Source of the DNA: Crotalaria pallida
Lineage: Eukaryota; Streptophyta; Magnoliopsida; Fabales; Fabaceae
Direction of reading: 5' to 3'
NCBI GenBank assembly: GCA_037953625.1
Contig: CM075649.1
Location: forward strand, 104,847,290 to 104,911,289
DNA: 64,000 nucleotides
Position numbers and translations under genes: made by a program. Shown here piece after piece: positions 21,279 to 31,487 of the stretch. The notes under the pieces were generated by a model that had not been told where the DNA came from, searched no databases, and saw only the letters and a program-made list of their open reading frames with translations. How positions within the stretch are numbered: position 1 is the first letter of the stretch; every line of letters begins with the position of its first letter.

Positions 21279-23616
21279 TGTAACATCCCGCATCTTCTGG
21301 ACTCAAATAAATCAACGAGGTTTTATTTAAAAAGAATTTTTGAGAATTTAAGAAAGATTTTCAGAAAAATGTTTTAGCAAATGATTTTTATTTGAAGTTG
21401 ATTTCATGAAAACCAAATTATAATTTTGTTATTTGAGATTTCTCAAAGAAACGAATTTTCTTTTTATTTGATTTGAGGTTTTTAATAAATGGTTTCTTGG
21501 AAAGTTTTTGATTTGTGTGAAAATAAGATTTTATTTCAAAGATAAGCTTATTTTGAAATTAAATTGATAAAGTGAATTGGTTTTCTTTAAAGTTGTATCT
21601 TTGGAATTTTTGAAATTTGAATGTGTGTTTTCTTATCTTAAGAAATAAAATTGAATGATGAATTTAAAATGCATGAAATGTGTGAATATAGATGTATTTA
21701 TGAATGTATGCATGATGTATGTGTGTGTCGTGTGTTTGAATGGAAACATGAAGTGCCAAGGTGTTGTATGCATATGTGTATATGCATGCTTGAATATGTG
21801 CTAAATGTATGCATCACTCCATGACCTAAATGCTATGTGTTGCTATGATGAAAATTATGTGTATGTGTGCATGTGTGTGCATTGTTCGGCCGAGAGTGAG
21901 AGATGAGGGACCAAGTAGAATACACCTCCTTACACATTAAGAAAATAGAAAATTTAAGTGGCAAACAAGTGGAAACCTAGGGTAGTGACTCATGAAGCCT
22001 AGGAGTGACTTTCTTTCCTCTTTGTCTCCCACGAAAAAGACCCCCCATGCAACTTTAGGAGTAGACCAACTTGCCCTTGGACCCATGCCTTGGACCGAGG
22101 CTAGAAGAGGAAAATTACACTCCTTGCCTTTGCTCATATAGAACCGTGTGTGTAGGTGTGTTGGCTTTAGTTCATTTCTTTCTTTCCTTCATTCATTTCC
22201 CTTTCTCACACACAAGCATAAACACAAACACTCTAGTCCAAGAGCAACACAAAAGCTCTTGAGACCTTAGGAAAGAGAGGATGGCCGAGAGAGGAGAAGA
22301 GGAAAATGAGATTGAAAACCTAAACTTCCAACCCAAATACCCTTGATTTCTTTCTTTAAACACATCCTTCTTCAAAGATTAAAAAGAAAACCAACCTATC
22401 AACCTAAGAGAGAGGAGGCCGAAGCAACCATAGGAGGAAGAGAGGAGATTTGAAGCTTGAAGATTAGGATTTTTGTTTAAGGTAGTTGTTTATAAAATTT
22501 TAGTGTAATAATTTTAGTTTTGTAAAGGATTTTGTAAGGGACTTTGTTTAAACTTTGATTTTGTGATGCATGTGTTATTTTTCTTAAGATCTTGAAGTTT
22601 AAATGTCTTGCATGTAATTTCTATGGCTTGATCTTGAATATTTATGCTTGAAAGCTTGATCTTCAACCTATAAGTTTTCTTCTTCACGGTTTTTTTTGAA
22701 GTTGTGTTTAAGTTTGTGTTTTTGTCTTGATCTCTTCTTGCATGTCTTGATTTATGGTAGACCTTTGCAAAGGCATGAAGTTTGAACTTTGTGTGTTTGT
22801 TTTGAGTAAAAAGCCTTAATTTTCTTTGATGCATGCCACGATTCCAAGGAGAAGATTATGAAAACAAATTTTAAAAATGATTTTTAGTACAAAAAGGATT
22901 TTTAAACAAGATCTTGTGTGTGTGATGATGATTTCTTGATGTTTGAAAAGAAAATGTTGTTTTAAAGTCTTGCATGTGAAAATAGAACCCAAGACCTTGC
23001 TTTTGTGTATTTTATCATTCGGCCAAACCTAGGAAAGTAGGAAATCATGTTTGATCTTTACTCTAGTTGCATGAATGTTGAAATTTATGTGACCTAAAGA
23101 TTTTTGATATGATCTTTGATTTTATTGTGATAAAATTATTTAAAGAAATAAAAATTAAAGTTTGATGAAATTTTGTATGAAGCTCACGGTTTTGCCTTTA
23201 TGAATATCAAAGTTTGTTTATTTTGATGGATCTATGGATTTTAAGTATGTGAAAACCTAAATTTTTGATTAAAAACTTAAAAGTGATTTTCATAGTCCTA
23301 TTCGGTTTTGAAACAAGTTTTATTCAAGATTATTTTATTTTCTTTATGTGTTATGTTTTGAGCTTAGCTTTGATTAAATGAAATGAATTTGGTATGTGAT
23401 TATATTATTGTGAGTTTGGATTATTTTTCTATGTCCAATTCGGTTTGATCAAAAAGAAAGAAATGAATTGATTTTCATTTGCATGTTAATTTAGGGATAA
23501 AGCTAATTGATTTGAAAAATGTTTGCATGAATTTAATTGGAGATATCCCTTTTCTTTTAATAATTATTTTCGGTTATGATGTTTAAAGTAGGGTAATGTA
23601 TTTAAGTGATTATTTT

Positions 23617-24017
23617 TGTAACATCCCTGGCAGGCAAATGGATTGCGACTGTCCCCACATACCAACACGAGTCTTTTCAGCGTGCTTTGTCCTCACTCGC
23701 ACACTTCCCGGGAAAACTTCCCAGGAGGTCACCCATCCCAGAATTACCCCAAGTCAAGCACGCTTAACCATGGAGTTCTTATGTGATGGTCTACCGAAAA
23801 TAAGATGCATCTTGTTGATATGGGTAGTACTAATCAATTCATTTAAGCCTTCCTGTACTATGTAGTCCCATACCTACACAGTCTCAGGATCACCCTCTCA
23901 TTCCGGTGCGTCGGTTCATTCATGTACCCCTCCCTTAGAAGCCTGCCAGGAGCCGCTCCTTGTCCGTGCCTCTTGCACCGGCGATCACTCCCCGCCCTCA
24001 TCAGCCCGGGTCTTACA
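23617..24017 (-). mobile_element. Cassandra-type solo LTR
   Basis: A 401-bp TG...CA unit is flanked by ATTTT (23612-23616 and 24018-24022) inside element C. On the minus strand it contains a 5S rRNA-like segment, the hallmark of Cassandra TRIM elements. No internal region or second LTR is present. Confidence 0.9.
23717..23779 (-). promoter_or_regulatory. 5S rRNA-like internal promoter in Cassandra LTR
   Basis: The minus strand reads AGAACTCCATGGTTAAGCGT, then a GCTTGACTTGGGG segment, then GGGATGGGTGACCTCCTGGG. These correspond to the A box, intermediate element and C box that bind TFIIIA and recruit RNA polymerase III in 5S genes. It is a promoter relic, not a complete 5S gene. Confidence 0.85.
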
Positions 24018-27000
24018 ATTTTCCATACATGCATGTTTGTTTAAGTGTTAGTAATTATGAGTGTTTGAAATATAAACCTTGCCTCATGTAGGATGAGATT
24101 CGGCCATGCATAGAAATTAGGTGCATGGGTTTGATTTTTGTCTTATATGCATGAATGATGAATGGTTGATGATTTTATATTTGTTTGTGTGTGTGTTTGA
24201 ATGATTTGAGTGCTTAACATTTTAAAAAAAAATTTTGATTTAATTCTTGGTGTTATTTCCTTTTTGATTTAATTTGGTTCTAGGGAAAATAAAGTGAGTC
24301 AAATGATTTGATTGATTGAAAAGTATTGTTTTAAAGGTTTTCATATGACGTTTTATATTTAAAAAAAAAACCCTTGAGATAAATGTGGCTTTTAAAGAGA
24401 TCAGAGAACCAATTATGTTTTTAGCAAATTTTTGAAAAGAGTATTTTAAGTTTTTAAACGTGTTTTTAAGCGAATGTTTTACTTGTTTTTGATTGTGAGT
24501 TTAAAACCCAAATTGATTTCAAAAGTGTTAAGAGGAAACGGATACTTTGTTTGCGAATAAAAAGTTTTGTAACGTTGCTTTATTTTCAAGATAATTGAAT
24601 AAGAATGATTTTAATAAGAGAGAAATATTTGAGTGCCAGTAACGATCGGGAAGCAGTTACGTACGTCGCAATGGAAACTAAGGAGCGCATTGAAGATCGT
24701 CATCGGTTGAGGTGAGAGAGAAGTTTCCCCCAAACACCGTGGTATTTAGGTAACATATTAAGCGTTTCGACCATCTCAAAAGTCGAAACTTAGTGGTTCT
24801 GAGTCAGTAACACGGTGGCAATTGTTTGATTGTGTGGCCACTCATGTGAAGGAGACAAAGACCACGTGAAACTAGGTAATGATTATATGTAATGATGTTT
24901 GAATGCTTGTATATTGTTGTTTATTTATTTGATGAATTTATTATGCATGATGAGATTGGAAATAATGTGAATAACGATGAGTAAGAAGAACAAAAGAAAA
25001 TGTGAGATAAAGTTGAGAAAGATGTTGAGATGTTGTGGAAGTTATAATCGCTGATGAGTAAGAATTGATGATATGATGTGGATGAGCCAGAGATAGGGAA
25101 AGTGGTGTTGTGTGGTGAAATGAGATGGGATTTAGAAGGAACTCGGTGCCTTTGTGATATTGTGGAAATGAGACTGGTGTTGAGTTGAGCTTGCTCCTCC
25201 GCTGGTGCTCATTGAAACAATAAGTTTTCGAAAAGTTTTTGAAATGAAGTTTTATTTTAAAAAGGTTTTTGAAAATGAGAATTTTTGAAAAGAGTTTTTG
25301 AAACTGGATTTTTGAAGCAAAGTACGAAATGTGAGTTCGAAAATGTTTTCGAAAGGAGATTTTGGAAAAGAAATGTTTTTGAAAAGATTTGTGAACGGAG
25401 GTTTTTGGAAAAAATAGGTGAAAGGAGATTTTCAAAGAGTTTTTGAAAAAGAGATTGAGGAGTAAGTTTTCAAGAAAAGTTTTGTGAGTTGAGATTTTGA
25501 GGAAGAGAATGATATGAGATTTTGAAAAAAAAAAGAGTTGAAAGGAGATTGTTAAAGGAAATTGTGGAATGAGATGCAAGTGGTTGATGTGATCCCAGCT
25601 CTGTGCTCTGATGAGGAAATAGTGTGTAAAGATAGCGGTCGGGACTCATTGAAGGGATGCACGAAGGATGGGCCGACCATTAGGATTGACTTTAAAAAGA
25701 TAAAAGACTTTTAAAAGACATCAACCTACGCGGTGAGGTATGAGAGTGCGAAGTAGTGGAGAGGAAGGAACCATAGGTATCTGCGGATACTTAGGAGGAG
25801 ATTGCATTAGGGGAGAACGATGACGGTGAAACGTCAAAAAGTCTCGAGTATGTTTCTAGGCAGAACGAACTCCATAAGTGGTGCACTAACGTGGTGGGGA
25901 CTGGGTCCAATACCGTGGTAAGTTCTGCGAGCTCCCTAGAAATATACTGTCGCCCCCTAGATTGCAAATCGAGAACAGTGAGAGGGACTGGAACGGGGCA
26001 TTGTGTTTTGCCACTGTGTGGACAGTGAGCCTTGATATTATTGTATTGATTTGAGGACGAGATCCTCCTGGTCTGGGACCATTTATGTGTTGTGACAGCT
26101 GTCGTGCCCGCGTGGTAAAGGTCCTGTACTCCTGTTTGCTTCCGACTAGGTTGGGTGGATGACCAAGGAGATGTAGACGTGTGTGCTAACTTTGAAAGCG
26201 ACCCTCCTCAATGATGATTTAAATCCCCGCATCATTGATGGATACGAATTCATAAAACTTAATTAAGAAAAGATAACTAATACTGTTAAGAAGTAATTTT
26301 TAAGAGACAGCTCGGAAAAGAGGATGAGATGGATGTTGGAATCAGAGTTTCGCAGCGGAAGCGATTGACGGAAGTTCTGTGGATATGTAAAGTTTTGAGA
26401 AAAGAAAAGTAATGGAGTAAAGTAGAGGTTTGAATATGGTTGCTTGTGTGTGGTTTGCTTATATATTTTTGTGATTTCTTAATATCTTACCTATTGTAAT
26501 CCCACATCGTTGGCATAACATGCTTGGGAATACTTACTCTTTCTAGTCTTCTGTTATGTCTGCTTGTTGTTATGATGTCCATTCCCTTAGTCGATGAATC
26601 CTATCAAGTTCGCGTTCGACATTCGGGATGAGGCATAACGAGGAGTGAGCTACAGAAGATTGGGATCGATGTGAAGACACCGAGATCGGTAGGTCAGCTG
26701 ACGATCATGGTGGATACCCGATGCTTTGGTCTGCACACATTGACCTCGAGGCTGAGGAGCCAGAGGAACTGGACAAGGACGTAGCTACTCGGAGGCGGAT
26801 GTGATCGAGACCGACCCTAGCGAGGCATTCCCGTGGACTTTCGTATTCAGTTCAATGGGCCTGGTGGTAGTCTTTCATTTTTTCCTGAAGTATTTTGTAT
26901 TCCCTGTATTTACTTAGTTTCATTGCAATGCCATGATGTAACCCCAAATTTTTGTGGAAGAAATTTATTTTAATGGGCTATGATAATTGAGTGAGAAGAA

Positions 27001-27231
27001 TCAAGTTGCAAAGTGTAGTGCCTTGTGACACTTCGGTTTGGAACTTGAATCATAGCATGATGTGTGCGAACCTCTCTTTTATTTATGGAAGTGTTCTGAA
27101 AACAACATGGTTCTCATACTCATGCTACTCAACCACGTTACATGTTTAAAAAAAAAATTTGGCCCACATTTTCACTACATTTTGGAATTAAAGAAGTATA
27201 TTTTGCAAGTTGCCAAAATCGGGGTGTTACA

Positions 27232-28051
27232 ATCTGACTGTCAATACTCGAGTCTTTGACTCGAGACTCAAGTCTTTTAGACGCACCAGTGCGTCTGGTG
27301 GCGCCAGCACTCGAGTCTCTGACTCAGGACTCAAGTACTGACTGATGCTAAGAGTAAACTTTCCTAATGAACCACTCGAGTCTTGCATAATCCAATCGAG
27401 TCTTCTGGGTTGAAGAAGACTCGAGTATTTCATGAACGACTCGAGTACTTTACAAAAACCTGAGACTTGAACTTTTCAGAAAATCAAGATCTACTCGAGT
27501 CTTACTAAGAACCACTCGAGTGTTTTTGTCCAGAGTTAAATTCTACTCAAGTCTTTTAAATTCTACTCGAGTCTTGTTAACCAGAATGCTAATACAATAC
27601 CATTTTCAACTAAGTCAAATCTTAATTAAGTTAAGGATGATTCCCAAAGGGTGGGTCATGTTCCAAAGAAGATATGATGTGTTAAATTACATTGATATTA
27701 CATTGGTGAATGTATTGCATGTTGCACATAACAAGATTAAAGGATAATCTTAAATGGAACCTATATGTGCATTCATACATGGTGTGATGGCGATAGGATA
27801 TCGTTTGTCATGTTCGAGGAACATGAGGAGGGTACTCTGGGAGTACCAATTTGGATACACCTTGCTCGATGACACATTTTGGTAATGTGGGCAGTATTGT
27901 GGAATGCTGCTGCGTCTTGGTGGCGCAATGTGCACTTTGGTAGTGCTGCTGCGTCTTGGTGACGCGACGTACACTTTGGTAGTGTCGTCATGGATTATGT
28001 TCCGAGCAGGTTTAGTATACGTTTTAAACACGTATATGGGTTGTTTGGTTG
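27232..28051 (+). repeat. 3' LTR of element B, segment 2
   Basis: It continues the LTR from the second ATCTG copy through the ACTCGAG cluster, the MITE empty site (near 27729) and the 39-bp repeats, up to GGTTG, the target site of copia element D. Confidence 0.92.
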
Positions 28052-29625
28052 TGTGAATTCAATGCTCCTAATTATGTGGATTATGTTTTGATGATGACAA
28101 AATAATTAACAAATCATGCCTTGAAGATATTGCAACATCAACATCAACAAGAAGTCAAGAAAAGAAGACAAGTGCCCAATCATTCTCAATCAAATATTAA
28201 TTGTAAATTTCTAATTTATGTTGAGAGTGGTTGAGAGTGGGTAGAAATAGTTAGTCTCTTCTAGGAATAAATTTTTATATGTTTATTAAGTTGAGATTGA
28301 CCAAAAATTAATACTTGAGAGGAAAAATAAAATTGAAAAATAATTTTTCCCATATCTGATCAAAATACTCGAGTATTTTGAAAAAGACTCGAGTATACAC
28401 TCGAGTATTTGTAGAAAAACTCGAGTATTTGTGCCAGGTCAGCAATTATGACCGTTAGTCTTGTTCGTGCACCAATTCATTCGTGACCGACCAAAAAGAC
28501 TCGAGTTTTTACCAAAAGACTCGAGTATTTTTCTCCAGTCAGCAAAAATGAACGTTGGAGAAACTCAAAAACCCAATTGAGGGCATTTGAGTCTCATCCA
28601 ACCCCAAGAGAGAATTCAGAACCTAATTGTAAAATTTCTCTTTGAATTTGTGCAAGAACAAACAAGACCACAACACATTATTGATCACAAGCTTTCATAA
28701 TTTCCTTTTCTCAAGTGTTAATTCCCAAAAAGCTCAATTTCTCACTCATATTGTCATTTTATTCCAAGTTGAGTTTTAGGCCTCAATTCTTACATTGAGC
28801 TGTGCTTATTTGTGCTAATCCATTGTGAGATTAGTAATACACATACAAAAAGCTTGATTATTCAAAGTCTTGGATTGTTCCCAAGCAAACCCTAAGTGGC
28901 TTAGGGTGTTGGAAGTCTTGAGAGGTTCTCAAGCACAAGACTAGGAGGTTCCTAGCCCGGTGGAGTTTCTTGAAGGGAGTTCAAGGAAGCTTTGTGAAGA
29001 GTTCTTCAATCACCGGAATCAAATTGGGGTAGAAATCAAGAGTTTGGTACACTCTTGAAAGGGTTAGGTTGAGTGAGGCCATTCTCAAGCAATCCTTTGT
29101 AATTTCTAACAATTTGATTATTAGTAGAAACTCCTAAGTGATTAGGAGGACTGGATGTAGCTCATTGTTGGAGTGAACCAGGATAAAATTGCTTGAGTGT
29201 TGGTTTATTGCTTTTAATCTACTTTCTAGCTCAATAGACTTAAGTCATTTCAATCAATTAGGATTTATACAATTAGGTAGCAAGTTCAAGGAATATTTGT
29301 GTTAAAAGTTATTTAGATTACTTGCTATTCTGTTGGATAAGTTCCTGTTTATTATTGAATTGATTTGAGTTAAATTGCTGAATTTTCGTTTCTGGTTTTT
29401 CTGCTATCTGATAGTAAAAACTCGAGTATTTCAGAAAAGACTCGAGTTGTTCATCCTGAAAAACTCGAGTATTTCACAAAAGACTCGAGTCTTTTGTTTC
29501 TGATTCCAGAAAATTCAGTCTAAGCTCCATTCTTCAATTATCAATCGAAATATTTGGTATTAGTGCTTCAAAATACTATTCACCCCCCTCTAGTATTTGC
29601 TTAGCCCGCTTGTTGGTTTCCAACA
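28052..29625 (+). repeat. 5' LTR of copia element D
   Basis: It is 1574 bp with ten ACTCGAGT motifs in two clusters (28366-28530 and 29408-29495). The first cluster is followed by GGTCAGCAATTATGACCGTT and then AGTCTTGTTCGTGC, resembling the region after the ACTCGAG pair in the gypsy LTRs A and B. Confidence 0.95.
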
Positions 29626-29627
29626 AG

Positions 29628-29639
29628 TGGTATCAGAGC
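29628..29639 (+). promoter_or_regulatory. Primer binding site of element D
   Basis: TGGTATCAGAGC begins two bases after the LTR and matches the initiator methionine tRNA 3' end. Confidence 0.9.
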
Positions 29640-29695
29640 TCGGTCGAAAGATCGAGTGTAACAACTTTTTCGAAAAAGATCCTTTTGGAAACTAA

Positions 29696-31474
29696 ATGGG
29701 CTCTAGCAATAACTTTGGTGGAGAAGGAGCTTCAATAAACCGTCCTCCACTATTTAATGGTGAAGGATATGTTTATTGGAAAACTCGCATGAAAGTTTTT
29801 ATTGAAGCAATTGATATGGATATTTGGGATGCAATTGAAAATGGTCCTTTCATTCCCAAAAAGAAAATAAATGATGAAATTGTTGAAATTCCAAGGAGTA
29901 GTTGGAATGATGATGAAAAGAGAAAAGTCTCATTTGATTTAAAAGCTAAAAACATCATCTTTTCGGCTCTATCCCATGATGAATTTTATAGAGTTTCCCA
30001 ATGTAAATCGGCAAAAGAAATGTGGGATACTTTGCAAGTCACACATGAGGGAACAAGTGAGGTTAGAGATGCAAGATTGAATTCTCTAACTCACGAATAT
30101 GAATTGTTCCACATGTTGCCAAATGAAACCATTAGTGACTTGCAAAAGCGATTCTCTCACATTGTTAATCATTTGATTTCCTTGGGAAAAGTATTTCGCA
30201 ATGGTGAAACTACTAACAAAATTCTAAGATGTCTTGATAGGAGTTGGCAACCCAAGGTAACCGCCATCAAGGAATCAAGAGACATAAATAGCATGGACTT
30301 AGCCACTTTGTTTGGCAAACTCCAAGAGCATGAGATGGAGCTTACAAGACTTGGGATGCATGAGGAATCGGACAAAAAGAAAAAGAGCATAGCACTCAAA
30401 GCTTCAACCAAAGCTACAAAAGAAGTTGAAGAATGCTCTACAAGTGGAGATTCCGATGGTGAACCAAATCAAGAAGAATTTGGGATGTTTGTGAAAAGAT
30501 TCAACAAATTCTTCAAAGGGAAGAAAGGTGGATCTTCATCCAATTTCAAGAGAACCAAAGACTCCAAACAAAGAGAAAAGAGTACCAATGATGGAGTTAA
30601 GTGTCATGAATGTGGAGGGGTTGGTCACATAAGAATGGAATGTGCCACATTCTTGAAGAAGAATGACAAGAAGACCCAAGAGACCAAAGGGAAGCGTGCA
30701 TACATTGTTTGGGATGCACCGGAAAAGAGCAATGAATCATCTTCAAGTAGCTCCGGTGATGAAAATGCAAACCTTTGTCTCATGGCCAAGAACAATCATG
30801 AGTCCTCATCAAGAGCTAATCATGGCATGAGTGAAAGTGATGATGAGGTAACCTCTAGTTCTTCTTGTTCCTCTTCAAACTCCATTTCATATGATGATTT
30901 GCAAGAAGCCTACAATGAAATGTTAATTCAATTTAAAAGGCTTGCTAAAATTAATAAGGAAAAAGGAAAGAAAATTTTGGAGTTTCAACATGAAATTGAT
31001 GAATTGCAAAAATCTATAAATGAGTTGAAACTTCAAAATGAATCCTTGGAACTTATTAATTCTAGTCATCAAAGTGATTGTGCAAATCATGAGGAAATTA
31101 TCACTTCATGTGAGAGATGTGATGATCTTGAAAAAGAAGTGAAAGAGTTGAAAAACAAACTCACAATCTCACATAGTGATAGAAACCTCAACCGGTTGTT
31201 GAACTCTCAAAGACATAATCACAACAAAACCGGTTTAGGATATGTTCATAAAAAGGACAAAAAGTACAAGGTGGTTGGAACATTTTCTAAGAAAAATTCA
31301 TCAAAGAGACCAACTTGTACTTATTGTGGAAAAGTTGGACATATCAACATTGAGTGCCACATTAAGAAGTTTGAAATGAAAAAGGGCACTTATATGTGGA
31401 TTAAGAAGGGAGAAAATCCCAACACTAACCCTAAGGGACCCAACATTGTTTGGGTACCCAAAGTGAACAAGTGA
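29696..31474 (+). CDS. Element D gag polyprotein
   Basis: A 592-residue gag with ATG at 29696, 57 bases after the PBS, so the start is well placed. The N-terminal capsid region (PPLFNGEGYVYWKTRMKVFI, ENGPFIP, CKSAKEMWDTLQVTHEG) is of the UBN2/copia gag type. A Lys-rich linker leads to the CCHC knuckle CHECGGVGHIRMEC. Ser-rich and coiled-coil stretches (about residues 350-500, LQEAYNEMLIQFKRLAKINK) follow, then a second knuckle-like CTYCGKVGHINIEC and the end IVWVPKVNK before TGA. The two knuckles and long coiled coil resemble SIRE/Maximus-type gags. Pol follows in another frame after 13 bases. Confidence 0.9.
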   Translation: MGSSNNFGGEGASINRPPLFNGEGYVYWKTRMKVFIEAIDMDIWDAIENGPFIPKKKINDEIVEIPRSSWNDDEKRKVSFDLKAKNIIFSALSHDEFYRVSQCKSAKEMWDTLQVTHEGTSEVRDARLNSLTHEYELFHMLPNETISDLQKRFSHIVNHLISLGKVFRNGETTNKILRCLDRSWQPKVTAIKESRDINSMDLATLFGKLQEHEMELTRLGMHEESDKKKKSIALKASTKATKEVEECSTSGDSDGEPNQEEFGMFVKRFNKFFKGKKGGSSSNFKRTKDSKQREKSTNDGVKCHECGGVGHIRMECATFLKKNDKKTQETKGKRAYIVWDAPEKSNESSSSSSGDENANLCLMAKNNHESSSRANHGMSESDDEVTSSSSCSSSNSISYDDLQEAYNEMLIQFKRLAKINKEKGKKILEFQHEIDELQKSINELKLQNESLELINSSHQSDCANHEEIITSCERCDDLEKEVKELKNKLTISHSDRNLNRLLNSQRHNHNKTGLGYVHKKDKKYKVVGTFSKKNSSKRPTCTYCGKVGHINIECHIKKFEMKKGTYMWIKKGENPNTNPKGPNIVWVPKVNK

Positions 31475-31487
31475 TTTCATATTGTAG

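Larger units (their letters stand above)
21279..27231. mobile_element. Element C: large TG...CA insertion, probable giant solo LTR
   Basis: It starts TGTAACATCCCGC, ends GGGGTGTTACA, and is flanked by ATCTG (21274-21278 and 27232-27236). Without the nested Cassandra copy it is about 5.5 kb. No gag/pol and no second LTR start were found inside, so it behaves as a solo LTR. The left part (22140-22480) has a leader-like, AG-rich sequence. 24400-25560 is a degenerate TTTTTGAAA-rich tract, which produces a spurious 212-codon minus frame. 24660-24880 and 25650-26250 are richer in GC and contain inverted repeats (24763-24788; 25847-25860 with 25935-25948). Orientation is uncertain, plus favoured. 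It lacks both the LTR ORF and the ACTCGAG clusters. Confidence 0.75.

Noticed and set aside
23717..23779. A functional 5S rRNA gene
   Set aside because: Only the internal promoter part resembles 5S. The flanks are LTR sequence with TG...CA ends and a 5-bp duplication.
24941..25579. 212-codon minus-strand frame
   Set aside because: It is the complement of a GA/TTTTTGAAA-rich degenerate tract in element C. The protein is low-complexity Phe/Ser/Leu/His with no motif.
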